The notes under the pieces: generated by a model
Databases searched by the model: none
Seen by the model: only the letters and a program-made list of their open reading frames with translations
What the model was told of the DNA's origin: nothing
Position numbers and translations under genes: made by a program
Shown: positions 1-9,680 of the stretch, piece after piece
Layout: each line of letters begins with the position of its first letter
Position numbering within the stretch: position 1 is the stretch's first letter
Origin: Empedobacter sedimenti
GTDB lineage: Bacteria; Bacteroidota; Bacteroidia; Flavobacteriales; Weeksellaceae
Reading direction: 5' to 3'
Length of the DNA stretch: 64,000 nt
Assembly (NCBI RefSeq): GCF_030005555.1
Contig: NZ_JASCQG010000015.1
Location: 1 to 64,000 of the forward strand

Positions 1-120
1 TACTGCGAGGAATGATTAGACGGTGATGGTTTGCTGTTTCAAGCTAACCAACAGCGGATACTTTGTGGTTAACAGCTTGGGAAGGGATTGAACGAAGAGA
101 AAGGGACTTGAGAAAACACT
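1..120. other. Unassigned higher-GC stretch at left edge
   Basis: By hand count about 44% of the first 120 bases are G or C, clearly above the AT-rich flanks. No frame stays open across it. A possible stem pairs AAGCTAACC (41-49) with GGTTAACAGCTT (67-78), with a three-base bulge. It could be the end of a structured RNA, a decayed gene or a mobile element lying outside the window; I cannot decide. Confidence 0.3.
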
Positions 121-133
121 ATTAAAACCAAAA

Positions 134-156
134 AAGGAGAGCGAATTGCTCTCCTT
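134..156 (-). terminator. Terminator of the susCD operon
   Basis: Perfect 9-bp stem AAGGAGAGC / GCTCTCCTT with a 5-base loop. On the minus strand it is followed by a T-rich tract. It lies 28 bases after the susD stop. Confidence 0.85.
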
Positions 157-184
157 CTATATATATTATACAAACTAATCAATA

Positions 185-1621
185 TTAGTTACCCCAACCT
201 GGGTATTGTTTGATTAATTTATTCAAGTTTAATGATGAACTTGGAATTGGTAAAACGAATAATTTATCGCTTGGAGCGACAGTACTTACATTTCCTTTTA
301 TGTTAGACGTTTTTACGATTGATAAATTGTTGCGTTTAAGATCAAAGAAACGAAGTCCTTCTCCTGCAAACTCGATACGTTTTTCGGCTAAAATTGCAGT
401 TAAAGCATCTCCAGAGTATGTTTTTCCGCCACGATCAGCAGTAAAAGCGTTTAATTCTGTTAAAGCATTTGCTTGTTGACCTGATTTCGCCATAGCTTCC
501 CATTTAATGAATTTAGCTTCTGTAAGACGCACAACACGCACGTTACCAACAAAATTTAATCCATCAATTTCTTGTCTATTTTTTAACAAATAATATCCCA
601 TTGGAGAATCATTTGCTGCAGCGTTTTCTTGTGTAAATAATACTTTACGAGAATCTGAAGCTAATAATGATTCGGCAAAATCTTTACGGAACATTAAATA
701 ATTCTTCGCTCCATTTGGATCATAATAAGACGAAATAGACTCATTGATACCAGGATTCGCAGTTAAAGACATATTAATTTCGAAAACTGTTTCTGGTTGA
801 TTTTTAGTTTCAGCAGAAGTTGTTCCTGAGAAATATGATTTGATTTGTTCTTTTTTCAATAAAGAACTTGTTGATGAAGCTAAAGCTGCATCAGCATATT
901 GAATTGCTTTTTGATAATCACCAGCCGCGCCACGTGTTAAATAAGCTTTTGCTAAAATAATACGAGAAGCTGTTGCAGATAAATATCCTTTATCAGTTGG
1001 TTTTTCATTAAACTCAGAAATACCTTTCTCTAAATCAGAAATGATTTGAGCATACGTTTCAGCAACAGTAGAGCGTCCATAATAAGCATTTGGATTATAA
1101 TCTCCTGTATGTATTGCAATTCCGTATTCTTGGTTTGCACCAGAAGTTGGATTAGCAGCATAAAAAGACGCTAAATAATAAAAAGCTAAACCACGAGCCG
1201 CATAAGCTTGCGCTTTCATTCCTTTTACAGCATCAGATTCGTTTATTTTTGTATTAATGATCATGTTTGCCATTCCTACAACATCGTATAACTTATTGTA
1301 TTGTGCAAAATCTGTGTTAGAGTCTGAAGGCGTCCATGACATATCGTTTGTTACTTTAAAACGACCATCATTTCTGTTCGAAATAAACGCATTATCAGAG
1401 ATTAATTCTCCGAAAATAATAACATCAGCACCTAAATTATCTCCAGAAGCAAATTCGCTATACATCCCATTAAGGGCTGCTTGCATATCTTTTTCTGATT
1501 TAATTGTATATGATCCGTCGTATGTAATTGTATTAACTGGCGTTTGATCTAATAAATCTTCTGAACAAGAAGAAAAACAAGTCATAAACGCAGCAATAGC
1601 TAGTATTGTTATTTTTTTCAT
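185..1621 (-). CDS. SusD/RagB-family outer-membrane nutrient-binding lipoprotein
   Basis: This is the surface lipoprotein partner of the SusC-type transporter encoded just upstream; family members cap the transporter barrel and bind its ligand, often a glycan or peptide. The 478-residue protein starts with a signal peptide and lipobox FSSC with the lipidated Cys at about residue 19, followed by acidic residues typical of surface export in Bacteroidota. The middle is alpha-helical and TPR-like, and the C-terminal region has the family pattern EKRIEFAGEGLRFFDLKR. It begins 13 bp after the susC stop, so the two are co-transcribed. No glycoside hydrolase or sigma/anti-sigma pair is nearby, so the substrate is unknown. 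Family assignment is firm. Confidence 0.93.
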   Translation of the reverse strand: MKKITILAIAAFMTCFSSCSEDLLDQTPVNTITYDGSYTIKSEKDMQAALNGMYSEFASGDNLGADVIIFGELISDNAFISNRNDGRFKVTNDMSWTPSDSNTDFAQYNKLYDVVGMANMIINTKINESDAVKGMKAQAYAARGLAFYYLASFYAANPTSGANQEYGIAIHTGDYNPNAYYGRSTVAETYAQIISDLEKGISEFNEKPTDKGYLSATASRIILAKAYLTRGAAGDYQKAIQYADAALASSTSSLLKKEQIKSYFSGTTSAETKNQPETVFEINMSLTANPGINESISSYYDPNGAKNYLMFRKDFAESLLASDSRKVLFTQENAAANDSPMGYYLLKNRQEIDGLNFVGNVRVVRLTEAKFIKWEAMAKSGQQANALTELNAFTADRGGKTYSGDALTAILAEKRIEFAGEGLRFFDLKRNNLSIVKTSNIKGNVSTVAPSDKLFVLPIPSSSLNLNKLIKQYPGWGN

Positions 1622-1634
1622 TTTATTATCTTAA

Positions 1635-4600
1635 TTAAAAATCAATAGAAACACCTACAGAAATACTTTTCATGATTGGAGAAGTGTAATCGTAAGCACC
1701 TTTACCTTGCCATCCGTAAGAGAATCCGTTAGAGTTTGTTTCTGGATCAAATGTTAAATCCTTATCAAAAGCCCAAGTCAATAGATTTGTTCCACGTACA
1801 TAAAGCGTTAAATTACTAATCCCAGCTGACTCTAATTTATCACCTAAGCTGTACGCTAACTTCACTTCTTTCAAACGAATATGATCACCTTTGCGCAAGA
1901 AACGTGTTGACATTTTGTTTGATCCTGATCCATTACCTTCTACTTGCTTAGGAATAGAAGCATTTTTATTTGTTTCTGACCAGCTATCGTATAAGTTTTC
2001 TTTGTACGTATTGATATCAAAATAAGATCCGTCGTTGTAAACAAATTTTGAGAAATTATCTACTACAGAATAATCAAATTGACCTGATAAGAATACAGAT
2101 AAAGTCCAATTTTTGTAGTTTAAATCATTTCTTAAACCAGCCATATATTTAGGAAAAGGTGATTTTCCTTGAAAATATTTTGACGCTTCTGCATAATTGT
2201 TTGTTGTAGCAGTTTTAGTACCATCAGTATAAAATAAAGGATCTCCATTTGTAGGATCAACTCCTGCCCAACCAACCATGTAGTATTCACCAAACATGCG
2301 ACCTGACTGAATTGCTTTTGCTCCTCCCTCTAAATAAATTGCAGAATTATCAATTAAATCTCCAACTTCTGACTTGTTGTAAGCAAAATTCCCACTAATT
2401 GTCCAATTAAAATCTCCTTTTAAGAATGGACGAACTGTAAGTGTTGTTTCAATTCCTTTATTTACAATCTCACCAACGTTTTTCATGATCGTTGAAGGAG
2501 ATGAAGGCGTTTCACCAGGAATTTCTACTGGGAAGATAGCATCAATTGTTTTCTTGTTATATACATCAACAGAACCAGATAGTACATTATTGAACAATCC
2601 ATAATCTAAACCAATGTTAAATTGCTTAGACGTTTCCCAAACCAAATCAGGATTACCAGCTACGTTTAAATTTAAAGAACCTTCTTCTCCATAATTTCTG
2701 ATATTAGCTAATGTTGAGAAACTATTATATGTATTTGCCCAAGAATCTGCATATGGCACATTACCTATTTCACCATAATTTGCACGTAAAATCAAATTAT
2801 TTACAAAATCAATTTGTAAATCTTTGTGCGCATTCCAAGAAGCACCAACAGACCAGAAAAGTCCAGCACGATCATTAATACCTAAAGTAGAGTTCGCATC
2901 GCGACGAACTTGCCCATTTAAGGTATATTTTCCGTCAAAAACATAATTCAAACGACCAAAGTATGAAATTTGCGTCCATTTGATACGATTTCCATTAATT
3001 GATAATACTTGAGATGCATTATCCATCACTGGTGCTCCTAAGATAAAGTTTTGTTTTTCTTGAGAACGTTGAACACCAATATGTTCTTGATACTCCCAAC
3101 CTGCATTTAAGATGATATCGTGACGATCAGCAAATTTCTTTGCATAAGTTAATGTATTCACCCAGTTCCAATCTGTATATTGATTCTGAGATTCGTACAA
3201 ATAACCATTGTAATTTTTTCCATCACCAAAATTTGGATTCCAGTATAAGTTTTCATCTAAATTTTGATATTGAATACCATATTGTGAGTTAAAAGATAAA
3301 CCTTTTGTAATTTGGTAATCTCCGAAAACAGAAGCCAAGAAAGTATTAACCGTTCCGCCTACATTGTTTTCTTTTTGAAGTCCAACTGGATTAAAATCTT
3401 TGTTTCCTAATAAGTTTAAATTATAAGATCCATCTGCGTTGTAAACAGGTAAAGTTGGAATAATAGCCCAACGAGTAGCCCATGGATTAGAATAAGCACC
3501 AGCATCTGCATATGTTTTGTTCTTAACGCGAGAATAATTAAAATTAGCTCCCATTTTGAAACGATCTGACGCTTTATGATCTATTGCAGCTGAAGCTGAT
3601 ATACGATCAAATTTAGAATCAATAATTAACGGATCGTTGTCATAGTAAGAAAAACCAGTACGGAAAGATGTATTGTCTGAACCTCCAGAAGCTGAGAAGC
3701 TATATGTTTTGACAGTAGACATATCACGTTGAATGGCTTTTTCCCAATCTTCGTTTGTTACTCCATCCCAACCAATCACATCTTTATTGAAATAATTTTG
3801 AGCAGCTTGCTGAGAAGCAAAACCTCCTGCATTATAAAAAATCAAACCTCCCCATTTAGAGTATTCTTCTGCATTCATAAACTCTGTTTTATCAAAAGCA
3901 ATATCTTGAACTGACATTTCAGAAGAAATATTAAATTTCGTTTTTTGGTTGTATTTTCCTCGTTTTGTCTTAACTACAATAACTCCATTTGCTCCACGCG
4001 CTCCATATAAAGCTGTAGACGAAGCATCTTTAAGAACTGTAACAGATTCGATTTGATTAGGATCAATAGATGATAATGGATTAAAAGAAGTCATCACTCC
4101 AGAGTTATCATCACCTTTCCCTACTACCACGCCATCAATTACATACAACGGATTTGTAGTCCCTACGAAAGATCCTGCTCCACGAATTGCAATAATATTT
4201 GCAGAACCTGGTTGTCCACCTCCTGTCGAGAAATTAAGACCAGCCACACGACCATTCAAAACCTCATCAACAGATGCAACAGGAGTTGTTTCTAAATCTC
4301 CACGATTAATTGTTTCGAAAGAACCAATTTTTTGAGTTGGATCAATTTTAATTGAACCTAAAATATTAACCGTTTGCAAGTCAATATTTTCGTTATTCTT
4401 GATTTTATCAATATAACTGATTGTTCCTAAATTATTTGATGAAACAGTAAATTCTTTACCATTAACCACCAATATATCGCCAATTTTAGCATCAATATCA
4501 AATGCACCTTCTAAGTTGGTATAAACCACTTTATCAGTACCTTTTATTGTAACTGCAACATCAGATTCAGGAAAACCGTCAGCATCATTTACTACACCAG

Positions 4601-4673
4601 TAATTTGAGCAAAAGCCAAAGTTCCTAAACCAAGGAAAGCTAATAAACTCAAAGATGTTAATCTTCTCTTCAT
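1635..4673 (-). CDS. SusC/RagA-family TonB-linked outer-membrane transporter
   Basis: A 1012-residue TonB-dependent outer-membrane channel that imports the ligand captured by its SusD partner. A signal peptide ends near AFAQ (residue 22). A carboxypeptidase-regulatory-like beta domain follows (about 23-95). The plug domain carries the RagA signatures NPLYVIDGVV and DASSTALYGARGANGVI (about 110-240). The rest is a beta barrel ending in the aromatic VGVSIDF, as expected for BAM recognition. It is the first gene of a susC-susD operon that closes with a terminator at 134-156. Length is normal for the family. The ligand cannot be read from the sequence, and nothing nearby suggests a polysaccharide-utilization locus. 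Confidence 0.95.
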   Translation of the reverse strand: MKRRLTSLSLLAFLGLGTLAFAQITGVVNDADGFPESDVAVTIKGTDKVVYTNLEGAFDIDAKIGDILVVNGKEFTVSSNNLGTISYIDKIKNNENIDLQTVNILGSIKIDPTQKIGSFETINRGDLETTPVASVDEVLNGRVAGLNFSTGGGQPGSANIIAIRGAGSFVGTTNPLYVIDGVVVGKGDDNSGVMTSFNPLSSIDPNQIESVTVLKDASSTALYGARGANGVIVVKTKRGKYNQKTKFNISSEMSVQDIAFDKTEFMNAEEYSKWGGLIFYNAGGFASQQAAQNYFNKDVIGWDGVTNEDWEKAIQRDMSTVKTYSFSASGGSDNTSFRTGFSYYDNDPLIIDSKFDRISASAAIDHKASDRFKMGANFNYSRVKNKTYADAGAYSNPWATRWAIIPTLPVYNADGSYNLNLLGNKDFNPVGLQKENNVGGTVNTFLASVFGDYQITKGLSFNSQYGIQYQNLDENLYWNPNFGDGKNYNGYLYESQNQYTDWNWVNTLTYAKKFADRHDIILNAGWEYQEHIGVQRSQEKQNFILGAPVMDNASQVLSINGNRIKWTQISYFGRLNYVFDGKYTLNGQVRRDANSTLGINDRAGLFWSVGASWNAHKDLQIDFVNNLILRANYGEIGNVPYADSWANTYNSFSTLANIRNYGEEGSLNLNVAGNPDLVWETSKQFNIGLDYGLFNNVLSGSVDVYNKKTIDAIFPVEIPGETPSSPSTIMKNVGEIVNKGIETTLTVRPFLKGDFNWTISGNFAYNKSEVGDLIDNSAIYLEGGAKAIQSGRMFGEYYMVGWAGVDPTNGDPLFYTDGTKTATTNNYAEASKYFQGKSPFPKYMAGLRNDLNYKNWTLSVFLSGQFDYSVVDNFSKFVYNDGSYFDINTYKENLYDSWSETNKNASIPKQVEGNGSGSNKMSTRFLRKGDHIRLKEVKLAYSLGDKLESAGISNLTLYVRGTNLLTWAFDKDLTFDPETNSNGFSYGWQGKGAYDYTSPIMKSISVGVSIDF

Positions 4674-5069
4674 TTTGTTCTAAAATTTTAAGGGAACCAA
4701 AGTTGATGTATTTTAATAAAACCTTAAAATTTTATTCAATTAGCAATTAAGCAGAAATTATTTAAAATATTAAATTGTCATCACTATTTTATAAAGCAGA
4801 TGGATAAAACGACAAATACAAACAAAAAATTTACGTATTATTAAATATTTAACACAATATTTATCAATTCAAGAACTTTATCTAATGTTAAACAAAAATC
4901 ATTATCAACTGATAATCTTTTCGATAACAACAGTACACAACAAACCATTATTACATCAAGTTATGTATATATTTTGTATATTTATACTAATTAGAATCAA
5001 TCTAACTAATTTCGCTACAATTTTACTCACTTTTGTACATCAATAAATGCACAAAATGTATATTTATAA
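4674..5069. other. Gene-free region upstream of susC
   Basis: About 400 very AT-rich bases between the susC start and the efflux-operon terminator. I found no open frame worth calling and no exact TAnnTTTG box pointing at susC. The stretch around 4964-4990 is rich in TATA-type inverted repeats. The susC promoter must lie here but cannot be placed. Confidence 0.5.
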
Positions 5070-5100
5070 AAAAAGCTCAATCATTATGATTGAGCTTTTT
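5070..5100 (-). terminator. Terminator of the MacAB-like efflux operon
   Basis: 14-bp stem AAAAAGCTCAATCA / TGATTGAGCTTTTT with a three-base loop, 30 bases after the adaptor gene stop. The minus-strand copy ends in a T run. Confidence 0.9.
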
Positions 5101-5129
5101 TATAAAATCTTTCGGATTATAATGAAACA

Positions 5130-6266
5130 TTAATGTTGTTCATTTCCTTTATTATTTGCTTTATCTAAATCTGTATTCCAAATTTTGATTTTATCCGTTT
5201 TATTTAAACCTGATTTCACTTGTACATTCACACCATCAGTAATTCCTAACGTAAGATATTTTTTCTCGTATTTAGCATCTTGTCCTTTACCCGAAGTCAA
5301 AATCTCTACATAAGGTTTCTGCTTTTCATCATAACGAACATGCGCAGATTTTACCATTAATACATTTTTTACTTCTTGCGTTACAACTTCTGCATTTGCT
5401 GAATATCCAGCGCGAATAAAATTATCTGAATCTAATTGAACTGGCGCTTTAATTTCGAACTGTACAACTCCATTACTCGCAACACCTTGAGGCGAAATAA
5501 AATCTAAAATCGCCGTAAAAGTTTTGTTCGGAATTGCTCCAATTGAAACATTAATTTTCATTCCTTCTTTTAATTTACCCACCTCAGCTTCGTCTACTTT
5601 TCCTTGGAAAATCATTTTCTTAACATCTGCCATCGTAGCAATAGTAGTACCTGTAGAGAAATTATTAATCTCTTGCACCATATTACCAACCTCTACCGGA
5701 ATATCTAAAATCATTCCCGAAGTAGTTGCCGTAATACGCGTTGTTGCATAAGCCTCTAAACCTGGCGCTATACCAGTTTGCGCAACTTCATACTCGTTTT
5801 CTGCTGATTTTAATTGCTGTAAAGCTGATTTATAAGTTGCATTAGAATTATCGTAATCTGCACGTGGTAAAACTCCTTGATTATATAATGTACTAGTTCT
5901 ATTAAAATTACGACGCTCTTGATCTACTGTAATTTGGGCTGCTTGAATTGCTTGTCGCGCCGCATTTAGCGATTGTACATTTGGTACAACTTTCAGTTCA
6001 CAAATTAACTGACCACGCTCTACATATTGACCTTCAGCCACATTAATTGATTTAATTACTCCAGAAATATTTGGTTTAATCTCAATTGTTTCTAGTGGTT
6101 TCACTTCACCAGTCGCAACTGCTTTTACTACAATATTTCCTATTGTAGGCGTTGTCGTTTCGTAGATCTCGTTATCTTGGCTATTCTTATTACCGAAATA
6201 CATAATCACCCCGATTACAGCACCGATAAAAAGGATTATCATCAAAATTTTTAGAAATTTTTTCAT
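5130..6266 (-). CDS. HlyD/MacA-like periplasmic adaptor (efflux membrane-fusion protein)
   Basis: Periplasmic adaptor that links an inner-membrane ABC pump to an outer-membrane exit duct. The 378-residue protein has one N-terminal membrane anchor (residues 5-24). Next come a biotinyl-lipoyl-like half (GVIKSINVAEGQYVERGQ, about 69-86), an alpha-helical hairpin rich in A, Q and N (about 100-165), the second lipoyl half (SGMILDIPVEVGNMVQ) and C-terminal beta-barrel and membrane-proximal domains. It is the last gene of the four-gene operon 9529 to 5130, 25 bp after the second permease. The match to MacA architecture is clear; the exported compound is unknown. No outer-membrane TolC homologue is in the window. 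Confidence 0.92.
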   Translation of the reverse strand: MKKFLKILMIILFIGAVIGVIMYFGNKNSQDNEIYETTTPTIGNIVVKAVATGEVKPLETIEIKPNISGVIKSINVAEGQYVERGQLICELKVVPNVQSLNAARQAIQAAQITVDQERRNFNRTSTLYNQGVLPRADYDNSNATYKSALQQLKSAENEYEVAQTGIAPGLEAYATTRITATTSGMILDIPVEVGNMVQEINNFSTGTTIATMADVKKMIFQGKVDEAEVGKLKEGMKINVSIGAIPNKTFTAILDFISPQGVASNGVVQFEIKAPVQLDSDNFIRAGYSANAEVVTQEVKNVLMVKSAHVRYDEKQKPYVEILTSGKGQDAKYEKKYLTLGITDGVNVQVKSGLNKTDKIKIWNTDLDKANNKGNEQH

Positions 6267-6291
6267 TCTTTTTCTATTCGTTTAGTATTAG

Positions 6292-7548
6292 TTATTCGTC
6301 TCTCAAAGCATCAATTGGCTTGATTTGTATAGCTCGTTGCGCAGGAATTAAACCTGCTAATGTTGCCATAATCACCATTACAGCTAATGCTGTAAACAAA
6401 GTAAACAAATCAATTGACGCATTATATAGTGGTATATTTTTATTTGTTGGAATAATAACTTCGTTGAGAACCATTAACAGAAGTGCGGCAAAAATAATTC
6501 CGCCTAAACCTGCAATTAATGTCAAAACCACAGATTCTAACAAAATTTGTCCTCTGATTTGAGCTGGTACTGCTCCCAAAGCTCTTCTAATTCCGAATTC
6601 TTTTGTTCGTTCCGAAACTGTAATCAATAAAATACTTGCAATCGCAATAACTCCCGAAAACAGCGTCATTCCTCCTACAACAATCGCTAAAAATTGCATC
6701 CCTTTTACAAATTTCATGATTTTACCAAGCATTTCTCCTAAATTGAAACCTCCAATTCCTTGATCATCGTCTGGCGAAATATTTTTAATTTGTTTCAGAT
6801 AAGCTTTTAACTCTTTCTCAAAAGCAACAATATCGTAATTATTTGGCAAACTTAAACTTAGATATTGAATAACTTCTCCTTGATTATATACTTTCTGGAA
6901 TGTTGTAAACGGTATAAAAACTTGATCCTTACTTTCTACAGGCGAGGACGGCGTATCATAAACTCCGACAATCGTGTAATAACTATCACTAATACGGATT
7001 TGTTTACCTAATGGATGCGCATTTTCACCGAAAAATTGTTCAGAAACTTCTATTCCAATTACACAAATTTTGGATTCGGTTTTGATATCATCTTCGTTAA
7101 TAAAACGTCCTTGAATAATATCTTTTCCAAACATTCTGTTCTGATCTGGATAATCTCCATTAACGGTATAAAAATTATATTTTGTTCCGAAGGTTAAAAT
7201 AGAATTTGGCTTAGAATTTCGAGGCGCCAATAAAGCTATTTGAGGAAAACGAGCCTGAATTTGACGAACATCGCTCATTTTCAGCTCAATTGTACGACCT
7301 TTCTGAAATCCTTGATATGGCATTGAAGTCGTTTCGCCCCAAACAAATAATGAATTAGTTGCTGCATCTGCTAAATTTCGGTCAAAACCATTTTGCAAAC
7401 CACGTGTTACACCTAACAATAATACAAATAAGAACATTCCCCATGCCACACCAATCATCGTCAAAATAGTACGCAACTTATTTTTACGAATCGCCGCGTA
7501 GACTTCGCTCCAAGCATCTGGGTCAAAAACAAATTTTACAAAGTTCAT
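6292..7548 (-). CDS. MacB-like ABC transporter permease (second copy)
   Basis: Inner-membrane permease of the FtsX/MacB family, 418 residues. It has one N-terminal helix (about 21-45, preceded by RKNKLRTILTMIGVAWG), a large periplasmic domain (about 50-285) of MacB periplasmic-core type, and three C-terminal helices (about 290-400). It ends in PAQRAIQIKPIDALRDE, the signature tail of this family. The start codon overlaps the stop of the preceding permease by one base (TAATG), implying translational coupling. There is no ATPase domain; the ATPase is the separate gene at 8840-9529. The two permeases probably form a heterodimer, as in Lol- or YknYZ-type systems. Confidence 0.92.
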   Translation of the reverse strand: MNFVKFVFDPDAWSEVYAAIRKNKLRTILTMIGVAWGMFLFVLLLGVTRGLQNGFDRNLADAATNSLFVWGETTSMPYQGFQKGRTIELKMSDVRQIQARFPQIALLAPRNSKPNSILTFGTKYNFYTVNGDYPDQNRMFGKDIIQGRFINEDDIKTESKICVIGIEVSEQFFGENAHPLGKQIRISDSYYTIVGVYDTPSSPVESKDQVFIPFTTFQKVYNQGEVIQYLSLSLPNNYDIVAFEKELKAYLKQIKNISPDDDQGIGGFNLGEMLGKIMKFVKGMQFLAIVVGGMTLFSGVIAIASILLITVSERTKEFGIRRALGAVPAQIRGQILLESVVLTLIAGLGGIIFAALLLMVLNEVIIPTNKNIPLYNASIDLFTLFTALAVMVIMATLAGLIPAQRAIQIKPIDALRDE

Positions 7549-8777
7549 TATTCGTCTCTTAAGGCATCAATTGGTTTAATACGTGCTGCATTTAAGGCTG
7601 GAATCAATCCAGAAACTGTTCCTGCAACAAACAAAATAATACAAGCCATTACCAACGAATTGGTTTCTACACCTGGATTATAAATAAAATATTCTTCTAA
7701 ACTATCGCCAATATTTTCAACTAACAAAGCTGCCAAAGCAATTCCGATAGCGCCGAAAATAATGGTAATTAAAATAGCTTCTTGTAAAATCAATCCCAAA
7801 ACATTTGCAGGAGTTGCTCCCAAAGCTTTGCGAATACCAATTTCTTTGGTACGTTCTTTTACGCTAAAAACCATAATATTTCCGATACTTACAATTCCTG
7901 CAATTAAACTTCCTCCACCAATTACAAACACAATTATAGTTAAGATTACAAAAAACTGATTGGTATCTTCCATCGCATCAGCAGCATTTCTTACCCACAA
8001 TCCTCCAAAATCTGAAGGCGCAACATTATGACGACCTTTCAAATTGAACTCTATTGCATTGGCTAATTTTGAAATATCTGATAAAGCCATTCCGTCTTTT
8101 GGTGTAATTATGATAGACGAAACTTTGTCAGTTGCATAGATTGTTCTGAAAGTTGAAAAAGGAGCATATAAAACTCTATCAGCATTATCGCCGCCATCTT
8201 TACTCTCAAAAACACCAATAATTTGGTACACACTTTTACCAATTTGCAAATATTTACCAATTGCAACTTGGTTTGGAAAAAAATCTTGCGCAACCAATCG
8301 TCCTACAACAACAGATTTTGCTTGATTTTCCATATCTTTTTGGTTAATAAAACGACCCGAAGTAACAGTTTCATTAATCATACTTTCATACTCAGGATAA
8401 ACACCTGTTATCGAGTAACTTCCTGAATTAGCTTCGTTTCGGATTGTATCCATTTTATCAATAGTACTAACAATGTACTTAATTTCTTCTGGAAAAGAAT
8501 TTTTGATAAAATGATAATCTTTAATATCTAATTCAATTGTTCGTCCTTGTTTAAAACCCTTGTATGGTTCAGTTGTCGTGCCTCCGTTAACTGTTATATT
8601 TAAAGAGTTTGCTTTAAAAAACTCTTGTTGAAATCCGTTTTGCAAACCGTTACCCAATCCATACAACGTAATAAACACGAAAAGCGCCAAAGCAATCGTT
8701 AATCCCGAAAGCGATGTACGCAGTTTATTACTTGAAATGGACGACCATATTTCTCGCCAACGATCTGTATCAAACAT
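7548..8777 (-). CDS. MacB-like ABC transporter permease (first copy)
   Basis: 409-residue permease with the same layout as its downstream paralogue: N-terminal helix near residues 20-42, a periplasmic core of about 230 residues, three C-terminal helices, and the tail PALNAARIKPIDALRDE. The cytoplasmic loop ERTKEIGIRKALGATPANV is the coupling segment usual for MacB/FtsX permeases. It sits 62 bp after the ATPase gene and overlaps the next permease by one base. The two differ enough to suggest an old duplication and a heterodimeric channel. Whether the system exports a drug, a peptide or a lipoprotein cannot be told; an adaptor gene in the operon favours tripartite efflux. Confidence 0.92.
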   Translation of the reverse strand: MFDTDRWREIWSSISSNKLRTSLSGLTIALALFVFITLYGLGNGLQNGFQQEFFKANSLNITVNGGTTTEPYKGFKQGRTIELDIKDYHFIKNSFPEEIKYIVSTIDKMDTIRNEANSGSYSITGVYPEYESMINETVTSGRFINQKDMENQAKSVVVGRLVAQDFFPNQVAIGKYLQIGKSVYQIIGVFESKDGGDNADRVLYAPFSTFRTIYATDKVSSIIITPKDGMALSDISKLANAIEFNLKGRHNVAPSDFGGLWVRNAADAMEDTNQFFVILTIIVFVIGGGSLIAGIVSIGNIMVFSVKERTKEIGIRKALGATPANVLGLILQEAILITIIFGAIGIALAALLVENIGDSLEEYFIYNPGVETNSLVMACIILFVAGTVSGLIPALNAARIKPIDALRDE

Positions 8778-8839
8778 ATTTTAATTACGATTTTAGAATT
8801 AAGAAGTACAAAAATAAACAATCAAACATCCTAATTTCT

Positions 8840-9529
8840 TTACACTCTCACTTGTTCTACCTTTTCATCACTTACAATTACACCATCCTTAAGGCGTACG
8901 ATACGTTTACACATTTTCGCAATATCATCTTCGTGTGTAACCATTACAATTGTTTTTCCTTCATCATTAATTTCTTGAATCAAATGCATAACCTCTTGCG
9001 AAGTCTTTGTATCCAAAGCTCCTGTCGGTTCATCTGCCAATAATAATTTTGGTTTTGCAGCAAGTGCACGTGCAATTGCAACACGTTGTTTTTGTCCTCC
9101 CGAAAGCTCGTTTGGCATATGAGAAGCCCAAGGTTCTAATCCTACTCTCTCTAAGTAACTTAGTGCTATTTTATTTCGATCCGAACGTTTTACTTTTTGA
9201 TAATATAAAGGAAGTGCAACATTCTCTAACACATTCTTGAAACTAATCAAATTATATGATTGAAAGATAAATCCCAAGAATTTGTTTCGATAATTAGCCG
9301 CTTTCGTCTCGTTTAATTTCTCGATTCTTACATTATCTAACTCATAAATCCCCGTATCATGGACATCTAACATTCCGATGATGTTCAGTAAAGTAGATTT
9401 TCCTGAACCCGAAGATCCCATAATCGCAACAAATTCTCCTTCTGCAATTTCAAGGTTGATGCCTTTCAATACATGGAGTTTGTTTTTTCCCATTATGTAT
9501 GATTTGTTCAAATCTCGGATAGATATCAT
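8840..9529 (-). CDS. ABC transporter ATP-binding protein, MacB/LolD type
   Basis: 229-residue ATPase that energizes the two permeases encoded downstream. Visible motifs are Walker A GSSGSGKST (about 38-46), Q-loop FQSYNL, signature LSGGQKQRV (about 141-149), Walker B LLLADEPTG, and the switch His in VMVTHE. Length and motifs fit the LolD/MacB-N subfamily. It is the first gene of the operon and diverges from the GbsR/MarR-like regulator across about 150 bp. Upstream, 9548-9555 reads on the minus strand as TATCTTTA, one base off the TAnnTTTG promoter box, and overlaps a half copy (9542-9550) of the palindrome found at the regulator promoter. Co-regulation is therefore possible but unproven. Confidence 0.95.
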   Translation of the reverse strand: MISIRDLNKSYIMGKNKLHVLKGINLEIAEGEFVAIMGSSGSGKSTLLNIIGMLDVHDTGIYELDNVRIEKLNETKAANYRNKFLGFIFQSYNLISFKNVLENVALPLYYQKVKRSDRNKIALSYLERVGLEPWASHMPNELSGGQKQRVAIARALAAKPKLLLADEPTGALDTKTSQEVMHLIQEINDEGKTIVMVTHEDDIAKMCKRIVRLKDGVIVSDEKVEQVRV

Positions 9530-9622
9530 AGGTTAGTTAAATTTCAATAAAGATAATAGATAAGTCTAAATTATTGATAAAAAGTTACATTCTTCAGCAA
9601 GTATTATTTTTTGATAAAAAAT

Positions 9623-9640
9623 TTTCAATAATTATTGAAA
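9623..9640. promoter_or_regulatory. Perfect 18-bp palindrome, candidate operator
   Basis: TTTCAATAATTATTGAAA is an exact palindrome. It covers the -33 TTG (9635-9637) of the regulator promoter. A near copy with two changes lies at 10207-10224, before the next gene. Autoregulation by the GbsR/MarR-like protein is the natural reading, but it is inference. Confidence 0.6.
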
Positions 9641-9665
9641 GTTTAAAAAATTATATATACATTTG
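9635..9665 (+). promoter_or_regulatory. Promoter of the GbsR/MarR-type regulator
   Basis: TTG at 9635-9637, a 20-bp spacer, then TACATTTG at 9658-9665, an exact Bacteroidota TAnnTTTG box. The ATG lies 15 bases after the box. This makes the upstream in-frame TTG at 9663, which is inside the box, an unlikely start. Confidence 0.75.
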
Positions 9666-9680
9666 AATAAAGATTACAAA

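Noticed and set aside
8714-9043. 109-residue open frame opposite the ABC ATPase and permease
   Set aside because: It is antisense to well-supported genes with full catalytic motifs and has no protein-like features.
9663-9680. Upstream TTG start for the GbsR/MarR-like gene
   Set aside because: The codon lies inside the exact -7 box and so ahead of the probable transcription start.
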